Both the position numbers and the translations under genes were made by a program. From NCBI GenBank assembly GCA_019636795.1, contig JAHBWW010000002.1, positions 649,011 through 713,010 on the forward strand: a stretch of DNA of 64,000 nucleotides, given 5' to 3'. This stretch comes from Phycisphaeraceae bacterium (GTDB lineage Bacteria; Planctomycetota; Phycisphaerae; Phycisphaerales; UBA1924). Shown piece by piece: positions 25,256 to 35,481 of the stretch. Numbering within the stretch: the first letter of the stretch is position 1; each line of letters starts with the position of its first letter. A model generated the notes under the pieces. The model made no database searches, was not told the DNA's origin, and saw nothing but the letters and a program-made list of their open reading frames with translations.

Positions 25256-26560
25256 ATGCCCATCCTTCCGCTTCAACAGTTCGAAGATGATCTCCTGTCC
25301 GCGCAGGAAGAAGCTCGCGCCATCGCTGCACTTCGTCCGCCTACGACCATCGTCGTCCGCTTCGGCGTCATGGGCATGGTCGGTGAGTTTCCTTACAAGG
25401 GAGACTCCACGCCGGGGTGCGGCTCCAAAATAGTCGTCCGCACCCAGAGAGGCATCGAGATCGGCGACATGCTCACCACCACCTGCCAGAACTCGGGCTG
25501 CTCCAAGAGCATCTCGCGGCAGGAAATGCTCGAGTACATCGACCGCTCGGGCGGCCGGCAGTACCCGTTCTTCACCAATGGCCGGGTCATGCGCGTGGCC
25601 ACTATCGAGGACATGAAGCGGCAGGAGGAACTCGACGCCTCGCGCAAGGCCCTGCGCGACACGGCTCGAGAAGTTGTGCGCAGGCTGGGGTTTGACATTA
25701 AGGTGGTCGATGTCGAGCCAATTCTCAGCGGCGATCGCATCACAGTGTACTACACCGGCGAAGCCCGCATCGACCCTCGCTCGCTGGTGGCTGAACTTTC
25801 CACTGCGTTCAAGGTCAAGATCGATCTGCGCCAGGTCGGGGCGCGCGACGAAGCGCGTCTGGTTGCTGACTACGAGCGCTGTGGACAGTACTGCTGCTGC
25901 AAGAACTTTCTTAAGGTTCTCAAGCCCATCAGCATGAAGGCGGCCAAGACGCAGAAAGCCACGCTTGACCCGCTCAAGATCAGTGGTCGTTGCGGCCGAC
26001 TGATGTGCTGCCTGCGGTACGAAGAGCAGACCTACGAGGAACTGCGCAAGAACCTCCCTCGCCGCAAGACGCGTGTCGGAACGCCCGATGGCGATGGCAT
26101 CGTCATCGATTCACAGATTCTCACGCAGCTCGTACTGGTCCGTCTCGACTCGGGCATCGATGTTGCCGTCCCGCTCGAAGAGCTCACTGAGCCAGGGCTC
26201 GAACAGGCACCGCCCAGGCCAGCCTCCCCGCCAGTGCGTGAGCCGCGCGTGCGGCCCATCAGCAGCAGCGGCAGCAGTGGTGCGCTCGCAGACCGTGTGC
26301 CCACAGCGGCCGAAGGCGATGCTTCGGCAACACCTGTGCGCAAAAAGAAGCGCCGTCGCCGCCGAAAGGTTGCAGGCGAGGATCAGCCGCTTGCGTCTGC
26401 CGAACCGCAAGCTCCGCGCGGCGATACTTCCCCCTCGGAGGATGGCCAGAGCGATCAGCCTCGCAAGAAGAAGCGGCGACGCCGCAAGCGTCGCCCCGGC
26501 GGTCCGGACTCGGGCCCTGCCTCGCCTGCCGATGATTCGTCCGACACGCCGCGCGATTGA
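25256..26560 (+). CDS. PSP1/RicT (YaaT) domain protein with basic C-terminal tail
   Basis: Residues 30-285 are a PSP1 C-terminal (RicT) domain: VVRFGVMGMVGEF, the RTQRGIEIGDML block, ISGRCGRLMCCLRYE and ERCGQYCCCKNFLKVL. The Cys clusters at 209-215 and 246-252 correspond to the Fe-S-binding Cys described for Bacillus YaaT. In Bacillus RicT works with RicA/RicF in RNase Y-dependent mRNA maturation. The last 150 residues are low-complexity with two blocks of Lys/Arg (RKKKRRRRRK type, near 365 and 407), likely RNA- or ribosome-binding. No ricA or ricF gene is nearby. The start at 25256 lacks a clear ribosome site. Confidence 0.88.
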   Translation: MPILPLQQFEDDLLSAQEEARAIAALRPPTTIVVRFGVMGMVGEFPYKGDSTPGCGSKIVVRTQRGIEIGDMLTTTCQNSGCSKSISRQEMLEYIDRSGGRQYPFFTNGRVMRVATIEDMKRQEELDASRKALRDTAREVVRRLGFDIKVVDVEPILSGDRITVYYTGEARIDPRSLVAELSTAFKVKIDLRQVGARDEARLVADYERCGQYCCCKNFLKVLKPISMKAAKTQKATLDPLKISGRCGRLMCCLRYEEQTYEELRKNLPRRKTRVGTPDGDGIVIDSQILTQLVLVRLDSGIDVAVPLEELTEPGLEQAPPRPASPPVREPRVRPISSSGSSGALADRVPTAAEGDASATPVRKKKRRRRRKVAGEDQPLASAEPQAPRGDTSPSEDGQSDQPRKKKRRRRKRRPGGPDSGPASPADDSSDTPRD

Positions 26561-26578
26561 CCGCTCAGGAACTGCTGC

Positions 26579-28219
26579 ATGACCGAAAGTGCTCCGCCCT
26601 CGTCAATCAAAGAAACCCTCACGTCGATCATGATCGCGTTTATCGTTGCGCTGATCTTTCGCGGGTTTGTTGTCGAGGGGTTTCAGATTCCTACCGGTTC
26701 GATGGCTCCCACACTACTGGGCGCCAATATCCGTTCGCACAGCGAGCTGGGCGGCTACAACTGGGCCAGTGAAGCCTGGTACCCGGAAGATCGCGGCCTG
26801 CCACCCGAGCGCCAGCAGCATGTCCATCCGACCGATCCCATGACCGGCGTCGAGATCGCGCCCGTCCGCCAGCGCATCCGCTCGGGCGATCGGGTGTTTG
26901 TCTTCAAGTACCTCGAACCCATGCACAGCCCGCAACGATGGGACGTGACTGTTTTCAAGGTTCCGATCCGCACGAGCGAGAACTACATCAAGCGTCTGGT
27001 CGGTATGCCCGGCGAGCAACTCGCGCTGGTCGATGGCGATGTGTTCACGCGCCCGCTCGATGCGTCTGGCAGCGGACCCGCGGGTTGGTCGCAATCCGAT
27101 TGGTCGATCGTGCGCAAGCCCGAGCGTGTTCAGCGGGCTGTCTGGCAACCTGTCTTCGACAGTCAGTTTGCCCCGCGACAGAGTGCGACTTTCCGTTCGC
27201 CGGTGCGAGGCAGCACCTCGGGCTGGACGGGCCTCGATGCCGGGCCGAGTTATACCTTCGGCGGTTCGGGCCCGACGCGCCTGGATTGGCTCGACCGCGT
27301 CTTTCGGCTCGACGACTACAACTCCTACAACGAACTGCCAAACTTCGGCCAGCGCTGGGACCGCTCGGACCAGAATTCCTTCCCAGTGTCTGACCTGTCG
27401 GTTTCCTTCGGCATCGAGCCCGTAGACGCGGCACGCTCGGCCGCAGTGTTGATCGAGACGCGAGGCCATCGCTTTCGCGCGATGATCGAACGGGTCGGCG
27501 ACGGTCGCGCGACGGCAAGCGTCGCGTTTCAGTCTATCGCGGACTCGAACGACGACTCCCCCTGGACCACTCTCGACTCGGCCGAGGTAGGAAGTGCGCT
27601 GGATTCGGGCCGCGTCACCAACGTCGATTTCTGGCATGTCGATCAGGCGCTGTGGTTGTGGGTTGACGGGCATCTGGTAGCGGGCGGACCGGAGCGCGGC
27701 GCGTATGAATGGGACATCGCCGAGCGACTGCGTAACAACACCGGCGAAGATCTGGCGGTGCGTCTGGACGCCGACACTTCGGGGAGCGTGCGGCTCATGG
27801 CTCCGTCGTTTTACAGCCCGCCCAGACTCGCGTGGGAGTTTGACGCTGGCTCGTTTGCGCTCCACCGGCTGGCGGTGAAGCGCGATCTGTTCTACCGCCC
27901 GACCGAGTTCCAGCGCACCAGTTGGATGGGCGAACCGAGCACGACCCCGGGCCGACCAGGGCTGGGCACGCACCCGGCCTCGCCGTTGATCCTCGGGTCC
28001 GATGAGTTCTTCTTCTGCGGCGATAACAGTGCCCGCAGCCTCGACGGGCGCTCGTGGGGCGCTGCGCACCCAGCGATGCACGAGAAATATCCCACGCCTC
28101 CCGGTGTCGTCCATCGCAACATGCTCATCGGGCGGGCGTTCGTGGTCTACCTGCCCGGACCCGAGCGGCACTTTGGCCTCCCGATCTTCGACTTCGGCCG
28201 CATGCGCTGGATCTGGTAG
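26579..28219 (+). CDS. lepB: Signal peptidase I with a very large insertion
   Basis: Membrane serine protease that removes signal peptides. The N-terminal anchor (SIMIAFIVALIFRGFVV) is followed by box B with Ser41 in PTGSMAPTLLG, box D with Lys138 in YIKRLVGMPGE, and box E GDNSARSLDGRSWG at 481-494. Box D and box E are about 325 residues apart, compared with about 60 in small Gram-positive enzymes and about 120 in E. coli LepB. The insert (about 165-465) is Trp/Asp/Gly-rich and reads like a beta-sandwich (FWHVDQALWLWVDGHLVAGG). It has AGGAA before the ATG and lies 18 bases after the RicT-like gene, so the two are probably co-transcribed. Confidence 0.93.
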   Translation: MTESAPPSSIKETLTSIMIAFIVALIFRGFVVEGFQIPTGSMAPTLLGANIRSHSELGGYNWASEAWYPEDRGLPPERQQHVHPTDPMTGVEIAPVRQRIRSGDRVFVFKYLEPMHSPQRWDVTVFKVPIRTSENYIKRLVGMPGEQLALVDGDVFTRPLDASGSGPAGWSQSDWSIVRKPERVQRAVWQPVFDSQFAPRQSATFRSPVRGSTSGWTGLDAGPSYTFGGSGPTRLDWLDRVFRLDDYNSYNELPNFGQRWDRSDQNSFPVSDLSVSFGIEPVDAARSAAVLIETRGHRFRAMIERVGDGRATASVAFQSIADSNDDSPWTTLDSAEVGSALDSGRVTNVDFWHVDQALWLWVDGHLVAGGPERGAYEWDIAERLRNNTGEDLAVRLDADTSGSVRLMAPSFYSPPRLAWEFDAGSFALHRLAVKRDLFYRPTEFQRTSWMGEPSTTPGRPGLGTHPASPLILGSDEFFFCGDNSARSLDGRSWGAAHPAMHEKYPTPPGVVHRNMLIGRAFVVYLPGPERHFGLPIFDFGRMRWIW

Positions 28220-28291
28220 ATGTTGGTGCCGGGGCGGTGCGCCCCGCTGGCCCGCGCCGACCTCAACAAGATCGCTGGCAATCGCGCGCGT

Positions 28292-31200
28292 TCAGCCACG
28301 GCCAACCGCCTCGGCAGGCTCGGCTGCGGGGGTCGAATCGCCCGTTGAACCGGATTCACTCGCGGGCGACGCGGAAGCGGGTTTGATCGGTCGCCGCACT
28401 GGTCTGGGTGAACGTGCCCTCTTTTCGAAGGCCAGCGCCATCCCTGCCCGCATGTCGAGCACGAGACTGAACACCATTGGCGCGAGTGCCAGCGTCAGCA
28501 CGCTCGATGCCAGCAAGCCTCCGACAACCACGCTGCCGAGGCCTCGGTACATCTCGCTGCCTGAGCCGGGCGCAATGACCAGCGGCATCATGCCCCCCAC
28601 GCTCGTCAGGACGCTCATGAAGATGGGCCGCACGCGCGTGCGCACGCTCTTGCCGATTGCGTCGGCCGGAGCGAGCCCTTCTTCGCGCATGAAGTTGAGC
28701 GACTGGTGCACGAGAAGGATGGCCGCGTTAACGACGACCCCAATGAGGATGAAAAACCCGAGCATCGTCAGCACGTCGAGTTGCTGAGGTGCCTTGGTTG
28801 GATCGGCCATCGACCACGCGTGCACGATCGCCAGCCCCGCGAACCCACCGACAATCGCCAGCGGCACAGTGAACATGATGACGAACGGATAGACGAAACT
28901 CTCGAACAGCGCGGCCATAAGCAGGTATGTAACGACCAGAGCCCAGATGAAGCGTGCTTCGAGCAGATGCGGCGACGAAGCCAGCCCCGCCGTCAGACCA
29001 CCGAGAACGGCCGCCATCAGCAGGCACCCGGCCGCGCCGTAGAGCGTCATTCTGCCGCGACCGACGCGCGCGACGCAGACCGCCGCCCCAGCAAGCCCCA
29101 CCAGCAGGAACAGGCCAAAAAGCCCCCATGCTCCGCCGCGCGACACCCAGCCTTTGCCATCGCCTCGCCCGAACATTGCTGATTTGACGTCGTCAAGTTT
29201 GGCTGCTGTGCCTTCGAGGCGTGTGCGCATCGTGCGATCAATCAGCCCCGCGGCATGTGCTGGCGCGATCACTTTATCCTCAAGCGTCTGCATGACCGCT
29301 TCGAGTGGCTCGCCCGTCGGCGGCCTCACCGACACGGCAACGCTGGGCAACTGCTCGAAACGCCGAATCTGCTGGGCAGCGAGCGCGGGGACGAAGTTGA
29401 CGATCGAATCGATCGGCACTACGTCGCCTGCTGGCGTTGCAATCGGAATGTCGGCCAGCATTTCCTTGTATTCGAGCCTGCCGCCCGGGGGAACGACCAT
29501 GATGTCCACCGTGTCCGATCCCAGTTTGTACTCGCCCGCGAATGCACCATCGAACAGCGCACGGATCGCGACCCCGAGCATCTCGGTCGTCAGGCCAAGC
29601 TGCCGCCCGCGCTCGTTGAGTTCGACCTGGAACTCCTGTTCGTCGATATTGAAGTTGCTGGGGTTGGCGCGCACGTTGCCAAAGCCGTATTCGGAGCCGG
29701 CTGCCTGAAACATGAAGTTCGCAGCAGCCGTAACCCGGTCGAGCCGGGGGCCGCTGATCTCGATGTCGATGGTGTTGCCGCCACCGATGCCGCGCCCGAA
29801 GAGGCTGGTCTGAGCAGCACCGCCATAGCTGTCGGGCACGCCCATCATCGCGCCGGTGAGCAGCGACCCGATCGGGATGACGACCTGTTCGGCCTGACTT
29901 GTCGCTCCGACAAACATCAAGTCGCCGAACGCGCCGACAAAGAAATTGTCGACCGCGACCGGATCAAAAGGCCTGTCTGGTGCTTCCAACCGAAAGATGG
30001 GAGGAAGCGACGCCAGCGATGCCGGATCGCTCTGTTTGGCTTTCATGTACGGCCCGACGACGCCCTCGATCTGCTGGGCGATGCGTTCCTTCTGCTCAAC
30101 AGACAGGCCCGGAGGCGTGAGAAGGCCGCCAAAGACCAGGTTGCGGTTCCCCGCAGGAAGATAATCGAGCGGCGGCATGAGCCTGGCGCTGAGCACTACG
30201 CTGCCGACCATCAGCACGATGATGACGGTTGGCCGAATCAGCACGCCGCGCCAGCCCGTGATGGTCCATCGCACCAGCCGTTGCAACAGGAGGTTCATGC
30301 GTTCGAGCAAAGGAGCAACGCCGAAGAGGCTTGATACAGCACGCCCGGCCAGAGTCTTTGGCGGCGCAATCGACAGCCACCGCCCGCACGCAGGAATCAC
30401 TGTGATCGACACGACAAGGCTCAGCATGACCGAGGCCACGATCGCCAGCGAGATGTCACGAAACAACTGCCCCGCTTCTTCCTCGATCGTCAGGACCGGA
30501 ATGAACACCGCCGCTGTAGTGAGCGTTGAAGCCAGAATCGCACCCCAGACTTCGCGCGAGCCGCGATACGCGGCTTCGAGCGGCGGCAGTCCCTCGCGCA
30601 GTTTGCGGTCGATATTCTCAAGCACGACGATCGCGTTATCGACGACCATACCCACCGCGAACGCCAGGCCCGCCAATGAGATCACGTTGAGTGTTCGCCC
30701 GAGCGCCTGCATCACAAGAAACGTCCCGATCACCGAGATCGGAATCGCGATGAGCACGACCGCCGTCGGACGGATTGCCCGCAGAAACAGCAGCAGCACC
30801 AGCCCGGCCAGCACACCGCCGATGTACAAGTTCGTCTTGACCAGATTGATTGCCGATTCGATGTACATCGTCTCGTCGTAGACCTGCCGCAAACGCAGGT
30901 TCGGGCCCACCGCCCCCTGCCCCCACACGCCCCCGATGTTGGGCAGCACATCGGAGCGCACTTCCTCAAGCACCGCGCGCACATCGCGCATCACGTTGAC
31001 CACGTTGGCGTCGGACTGGCGAATCACGTTGATCGCGATCGACGGATGCCCGAGGCTGCGCACGAACCCGCGACGCTTCTGATAATCGACCTCGACCTGT
31101 GCCACGTCGCGCACATACACCGGCAGCCCGCCGCGATACACGATCACCGTGTCGAGAATATCCTCGGGGCGGCTGAACTCGCCGACCAGTCGCACGCGAT

Positions 31201-31900
31201 AGTCGCGCTTGCCCTCAGCGATGGTCCCTGCCGAGACGTTGCGGTTCTGCCCTCGCAATGCGCCAAGCAGGTCGCCGTACGTCAGTTGCCGCTGGGCCAG
31301 CAGCATCGGATCGGCCAGCACTCGCACCTCGCGCTCGCGCCCGCCATACACGTTGACTTCGGCCACGCCCTCGACGCGCTCGATCATCGGCTTGACCTCC
31401 TTGTCAAGCGCGTCGTACAGCGTCGAGATGTCAAAGCCCGCGTGCAGCGGGAGTTTATCTTCAGGCAGATCGATGATGATCCACGCGATCGCGTTCTCGG
31501 CCGCACCATCGGCCACCTTGACGGTCGGCTCTTCGACTTCCGACGGATAGTTCGACACCTGCCTCAGCGAGTCCGAGACCTCCTGCCTCGCGCGCGACAT
31601 GTCCGTGCCGACGTCAAACTCGAGCGTGATCTCGCTCGACCCCTGGCTCGAGACCGACAGCATCCGCTGCAGGCCCGACACATTCTTGAGTTCCTCTTCC
31701 TGCGGGCGTGTGATCTCGTCAACGATTTCCTGCGGGCTGCGACCGGGCCACTGCGTCGACACCGTAATCAGCGGCGTATCGACCGTCGGCGTGAGCTGAA
31801 TCGGAATCCGCGACAGCCCGATGAGCCCGAACATCACCACCAGTATCACGCACACCGCCACCCCGACGGGCTTGCTGATCGAAAGCCGAATCAGATCCAC
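28292..31900 (-). CDS. RND family efflux permease (AcrB/MdtB-like)
   Basis: A 1202-residue inner-membrane proton-driven exporter. The start MDLIRLSISKPVGVAVCVIL, the porter-domain segment QWPGRSPQEIVDEITRP, and the TM4 stretch AFAVGMVVDNAIVVLENIDRK (with the paired acidic region used for proton relay) are standard. The second half has TMs ending with PADAIGKSVRTRVRPIFMS and VGGMMPLVIAPGSGSEMYRGLG. It is longer than the usual 1030-1050, with an insert between porter domain and TM8 (GDGKGWVSRGG region with an extra hydrophobic pair) and a 50-residue Pro/Ser/Glu tail. It follows the adaptor gene by 12 bases. No TolC-type gene is present. Confidence 0.95.
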   Translation of the reverse strand: MDLIRLSISKPVGVAVCVILVVMFGLIGLSRIPIQLTPTVDTPLITVSTQWPGRSPQEIVDEITRPQEEELKNVSGLQRMLSVSSQGSSEITLEFDVGTDMSRARQEVSDSLRQVSNYPSEVEEPTVKVADGAAENAIAWIIIDLPEDKLPLHAGFDISTLYDALDKEVKPMIERVEGVAEVNVYGGREREVRVLADPMLLAQRQLTYGDLLGALRGQNRNVSAGTIAEGKRDYRVRLVGEFSRPEDILDTVIVYRGGLPVYVRDVAQVEVDYQKRRGFVRSLGHPSIAINVIRQSDANVVNVMRDVRAVLEEVRSDVLPNIGGVWGQGAVGPNLRLRQVYDETMYIESAINLVKTNLYIGGVLAGLVLLLFLRAIRPTAVVLIAIPISVIGTFLVMQALGRTLNVISLAGLAFAVGMVVDNAIVVLENIDRKLREGLPPLEAAYRGSREVWGAILASTLTTAAVFIPVLTIEEEAGQLFRDISLAIVASVMLSLVVSITVIPACGRWLSIAPPKTLAGRAVSSLFGVAPLLERMNLLLQRLVRWTITGWRGVLIRPTVIIVLMVGSVVLSARLMPPLDYLPAGNRNLVFGGLLTPPGLSVEQKERIAQQIEGVVGPYMKAKQSDPASLASLPPIFRLEAPDRPFDPVAVDNFFVGAFGDLMFVGATSQAEQVVIPIGSLLTGAMMGVPDSYGGAAQTSLFGRGIGGGNTIDIEISGPRLDRVTAAANFMFQAAGSEYGFGNVRANPSNFNIDEQEFQVELNERGRQLGLTTEMLGVAIRALFDGAFAGEYKLGSDTVDIMVVPPGGRLEYKEMLADIPIATPAGDVVPIDSIVNFVPALAAQQIRRFEQLPSVAVSVRPPTGEPLEAVMQTLEDKVIAPAHAAGLIDRTMRTRLEGTAAKLDDVKSAMFGRGDGKGWVSRGGAWGLFGLFLLVGLAGAAVCVARVGRGRMTLYGAAGCLLMAAVLGGLTAGLASSPHLLEARFIWALVVTYLLMAALFESFVYPFVIMFTVPLAIVGGFAGLAIVHAWSMADPTKAPQQLDVLTMLGFFILIGVVVNAAILLVHQSLNFMREEGLAPADAIGKSVRTRVRPIFMSVLTSVGGMMPLVIAPGSGSEMYRGLGSVVVGGLLASSVLTLALAPMVFSLVLDMRAGMALAFEKRARSPRPVRRPIKPASASPASESGSTGDSTPAAEPAEAVGRG

Positions 31901-31912
31901 ACATCACTCCGA

Positions 31913-33055
31913 TCACCGGGACGCATCGGGCACGATGTTCAGAGGCTGACCCGGAAACAGCCTCTCGTTGCCGTCCACCACCACACGCATGCCCTCGTTG
32001 AGCACCCCCGAGCGGATCGCCACTTGATCGCCGAGTGCGAACAGCCGCTCCACCGCCGCCATCGCCGCACGCCCGCCCGCGTCGTAATACACATACGTGC
32101 CAGTCTCGCCCTTGAGCAGCGCGTCCTTAGGCACGAGCAGCGTCGGTGCCCGCTGTCCCATCGGCACCAGTCCCGTCGCGCTCATGCCCGGCTTGATCAG
32201 TCCGTCGGCGTTGCTCACCTCCAGCCGCACCGGGAACAATCGCGATCGCGCGTCGCCCTGAGGCACCGTCGCAATCACTCTCGCCTCGACATCCACGCCC
32301 AGCGCCGGCACATGCACCGCGATTGTCTCTGCCCGGCTCGCAAACTGCACCAGTCCTTCAGGCACATCCAGCCAGATATCGATCGGGTCAACCTCGATCA
32401 ACTCAACGACAGCATCCCCTTCGCGAATCCACTGCCCGATTTCCGTGCGCCTGGCTACCACGCGCCCCTTGAACGGCGCGCGAATCGTCAGATCATCGAG
32501 CCGTTGTTCGATCAACTCCACCCGCGCTTCCTCGATCTGCTGCTGCGCTCTGGCCTGAGCGAGCCGTGCTTCTTCAGCCGCGGCTGCGCTCTCTGCCCGA
32601 TCCAGTTCCGGCGCTGCGCCCGACTCGCGCGCCAGCACCTCGCGCACACGCACCAGATCGCGCTGGGCCTGCGCCACAAGGGCCTCACGCTCGGCGACGG
32701 TCGCCTGCGTCGACGCCACACGCGACTGAGCCTCGCGCAGTTCCAGATCCATGCGTGTGCGCTGCAGCCGCGCGATCACCGCGCCGGCCTCGACCGCATC
32801 ACCGATATCGACACTCAACTCCTCGACCAGCCCGGGCTCCTGCGACGCCAGCAGGCTCTGCCGATGCGCACGCACCTCGCCGGTCACCTGCCGCCGCTGC
32901 TCGACCACATCGCGCGTGACCTCGGCCACACGCACCGTCGCCGGCGGGGGGCCGCCCTCGGGCTGGGCAACGCCAAGACTTCCCACTGCAAGCAACCCGA
33001 CGCACAAAGCCGCCACGCGAGTTGTCACTCGATTCTGCACCTTCACCTTACCCAC
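31913..33055 (-). CDS. RND efflux periplasmic adaptor (membrane fusion protein)
   Basis: The GTG at 33055 is preferred because GGAG lies nine bases upstream; it gives 380 residues with a signal peptide ([18 protein letters not shown]). The order barrel-sandwich/lipoyl half ([23 protein letters not shown]), helical hairpin ([21 protein letters not shown] and following), second lipoyl half ([20 protein letters not shown]) and beta-barrel/MP domain ([20 protein letters not shown]) is that of AcrA/MexA-type adaptors. It is cotranscribed with the permease. It lacks a lipobox, so it is likely periplasmic rather than lipid-anchored. The substrate is unknown. Confidence 0.93.
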   Translation of the reverse strand: MGKVKVQNRVTTRVAALCVGLLAVGSLGVAQPEGGPPPATVRVAEVTRDVVEQRRQVTGEVRAHRQSLLASQEPGLVEELSVDIGDAVEAGAVIARLQRTRMDLELREAQSRVASTQATVAEREALVAQAQRDLVRVREVLARESGAAPELDRAESAAAAEEARLAQARAQQQIEEARVELIEQRLDDLTIRAPFKGRVVARRTEIGQWIREGDAVVELIEVDPIDIWLDVPEGLVQFASRAETIAVHVPALGVDVEARVIATVPQGDARSRLFPVRLEVSNADGLIKPGMSATGLVPMGQRAPTLLVPKDALLKGETGTYVYYDAGGRAAMAAVERLFALGDQVAIRSGVLNEGMRVVVDGNERLFPGQPLNIVPDASR

Positions 33056-33135
33056 GGATACGCTCTCCTGTTCGCGCCACAACTTTAGGACGACGCCCGG
33101 CCAATCATCGAACACACGCCTGGAGTATCTTTTTC

Positions 33136-35469
33136 ATGCCTAATCGCCTCATTGACGCCACCAGCCCGTACCTGCTCCAGCACGCCCACAACCCGGTGGA
33201 CTGGTACGCATGGGGCGATGAGGCGTTCGCCGCTGCGCGAACTCGCGACTGCCCCATCTTCCTCAGCGTCGGTTACTCGACCTGCTACTGGTGCCATGTC
33301 ATGGAGCGTGAATCCTTTGAAGACGAAGCCACCGCGCGCCTCCTCAACGCCCGCTTCGTCGCGATCAAAGTTGATCGCGAGGAACGCCCCGACGTCGACG
33401 AACTTTACATGCTCGCCACGCAACTCATGACCGGCCACGGCGGCTGGCCCATGAATGTCTTTCTCGACCCACACTCACTCAAGCCCTTCTGGTGCGGCAC
33501 ATACTTCCCGCCCGAGCCGCGCCACGGCATGCACTCGTTCACGCAGGTCATCGAAGGCATGGCCATCGCCTGGCGCGACCAGCGCGACACCGTCATCGCG
33601 CAGGCCGACCGACTGGCCCAGTCCGTCGCCGATGCGCTCTCGCACCACGCTGGCCCGATCTCGCTCTCGCCCACGATCAACGAGACGGCGGTCTCGCACC
33701 TGCTCCGCCAGTTCGATCGCACGCATGGCGGCTTCGGCGGCGCGCCCAAGTTCCCCCAGCCCGCCTTCCTCGATTTTCTGCTCGCCGCGCGCGACCACGT
33801 CGCCGAAGATGACACCCGCAGCGCCATCGACCTGGCCGTGCGCACGACGCTCGATCGTATCGCCCTGGGCGGCATTCACGATCACGTCGGAGGCGGGTTT
33901 CACCGCTACGCCGTCGATGCGACGTGGACGGTGCCGCACTTCGAGAAGATGCTCTACGACAACGCGCTCCTCGCCGCGACGTATACCCAGGCCGCGCGCG
34001 TGTATGACGACAATTTCTACCGCCGCACGCTCCGCCGCACGCTCGACTATGTTCTGCGCGAGATGACCGATCCGCACAGCGGCGCGTTCTCCAGCGCCCA
34101 GGACGCCGAAGTGGACACGCGCGAGGGGCTCAACTATCTCTGGACGCCCGACGAGGTGCGCACCGTGCTCGGCCCCGACGCTGAGTTCGCGCTGGCGGTC
34201 TTCGGCCTCGACAAGGGGCCCAACTTCAAGGACCCCCACCACGCGGATGCGCCCGCCGCCAATGTCCTGCGCCTGGCTCATCGCCCGGAGGATCTGGCCG
34301 CTCAGATGGGCTTGAGCCTCGAAGATTTTCTCGCGCGGCTCGATCGCGTCAGCGACGCCCTGCTCGCAGCCCGCGGGCAGCGCAAGCAGCCGCACCTCGA
34401 CGACAAGACGATCGTCGCGTGGAACGCGCTGATGATCCGGGCCCTTGCGACCGCCTCGGTCGTGCTCGACGAGCCGCGATATCTTGACGCCGCGATCCGG
34501 GCCTCCCGCTTCATCCTCGCTTCGATGCGCGATCCCGGCGGCAATCTGCTGCGCATCCACCGCGCGGGCACGTCGCACACGCCCGCGTTCCTCGAAGATC
34601 ATGCCGCGATGATCCGCGCTCTGGTCGCGCTGCACGACGCCGCCCCGGACACGGATCTTGGCGGCTCGTCGCCACTCGAAGCCGCCCTCGATCTGGCCGA
34701 CCGGGCGCACACGCTGTTTTCCGATGAGCACGGTTCCTTCTTCGACGCGCCTGCGGGCGCGACCGACCTGTTCATCCGTCCGCGCAGCACCTACGACGGC
34801 GCGATCCCCAGCGGCTGTTCGCTCATGCTCGCCGCGCTGGTCGATCTCGCAGCCCACACCACGCGCACCGACATCCCGCATCGGGCCGCGGCCCTGCTCG
34901 CATCGCTTTCATCGCAGATCGCCGCCTCGCCGACCTCGACGGTGCTGGCGACGCAGACGCTGCTGCGGATCATGCTGATGCCGACGATCCGCGACCTGCT
35001 GCCCGAGGATGACGCCGCCCCGCGCCCCGATCAGTACCCTGGCCAGCAGACTGCTCAGCCCGTCTCGGTCTTTGCCGATGTGGACGCCGTCACGGTCGCG
35101 CCCGGTGAGCCTGCGGTGTTTCACGTCGAACTGCGCATCGCACCCGGCTACCACATCATCGCCGCCGATCCGGGGCGCTCGGACATGGCGCTGTCGCCCC
35201 TGCGCGTCGGGCTGACGCGCGGGCAGGGCGTCGCGGTCTACGCCGACTATCCGACCGGCGAGCCGCTCGAGACCGATCCGGCCCTGCTGGTGCATCACGA
35301 TCTCGTCTCGTTCGCCGTCGCGCTCGAGCACGCCCCGGGCGTGGGCGCTTCAGCGGGCAAGCCGGTGCTGGGCGTGTCGTTTCAGGCCTGTTCGAGCGAA
35401 GCCTGCCTGGCGCCCGCAGCCGTCGCGCTCGAGATCGACATCACCATCGACATCACCACCACCGATTGA
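33136..35469 (+). CDS. DUF255 thioredoxin-domain protein (YyaL/SPATA20-like) with DsbD-like C-terminal domain
   Basis: The 777-residue protein starts [20 protein letters not shown], the conserved opening of the DUF255 family. A thioredoxin-like domain has Cys50-Tyr-Trp-Cys53 in [18 protein letters not shown]; then comes an alpha/alpha-barrel region like N-acylglucosamine 2-epimerases ([44 protein letters not shown]). The last 130 residues ([44 protein letters not shown]) resemble the N-terminal thiol domain of DsbD, with a C-x4-C pair. Homologs of unknown biochemistry are widespread. A 110-base piece of this gene (34356-34465) is repeated exactly at the window end. Confidence 0.9.
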   Translation: MPNRLIDATSPYLLQHAHNPVDWYAWGDEAFAAARTRDCPIFLSVGYSTCYWCHVMERESFEDEATARLLNARFVAIKVDREERPDVDELYMLATQLMTGHGGWPMNVFLDPHSLKPFWCGTYFPPEPRHGMHSFTQVIEGMAIAWRDQRDTVIAQADRLAQSVADALSHHAGPISLSPTINETAVSHLLRQFDRTHGGFGGAPKFPQPAFLDFLLAARDHVAEDDTRSAIDLAVRTTLDRIALGGIHDHVGGGFHRYAVDATWTVPHFEKMLYDNALLAATYTQAARVYDDNFYRRTLRRTLDYVLREMTDPHSGAFSSAQDAEVDTREGLNYLWTPDEVRTVLGPDAEFALAVFGLDKGPNFKDPHHADAPAANVLRLAHRPEDLAAQMGLSLEDFLARLDRVSDALLAARGQRKQPHLDDKTIVAWNALMIRALATASVVLDEPRYLDAAIRASRFILASMRDPGGNLLRIHRAGTSHTPAFLEDHAAMIRALVALHDAAPDTDLGGSSPLEAALDLADRAHTLFSDEHGSFFDAPAGATDLFIRPRSTYDGAIPSGCSLMLAALVDLAAHTTRTDIPHRAAALLASLSSQIAASPTSTVLATQTLLRIMLMPTIRDLLPEDDAAPRPDQYPGQQTAQPVSVFADVDAVTVAPGEPAVFHVELRIAPGYHIIAADPGRSDMALSPLRVGLTRGQGVAVYADYPTGEPLETDPALLVHHDLVSFAVALEHAPGVGASAGKPVLGVSFQACSSEACLAPAAVALEIDITIDITTTD
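34356..34465 (+). repeat. Internal segment duplicated exactly at 63891-64000
   Basis: These 110 bases inside the DUF255 gene are identical, base for base, to the last 110 bases of the window. The left edge of identity is sharp (34355 is A, 63890 is T). The right edge cannot be seen because the window ends. Confidence 0.97.
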
Positions 35470-35481
35470 CAGGAGCACCAC

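Noticed and set aside
31046..33088. 680-residue plus-strand open frame, Arg/His-rich
   Set aside because: Lies opposite the RND permease and adaptor, which have clear family motifs; no ribosome site.
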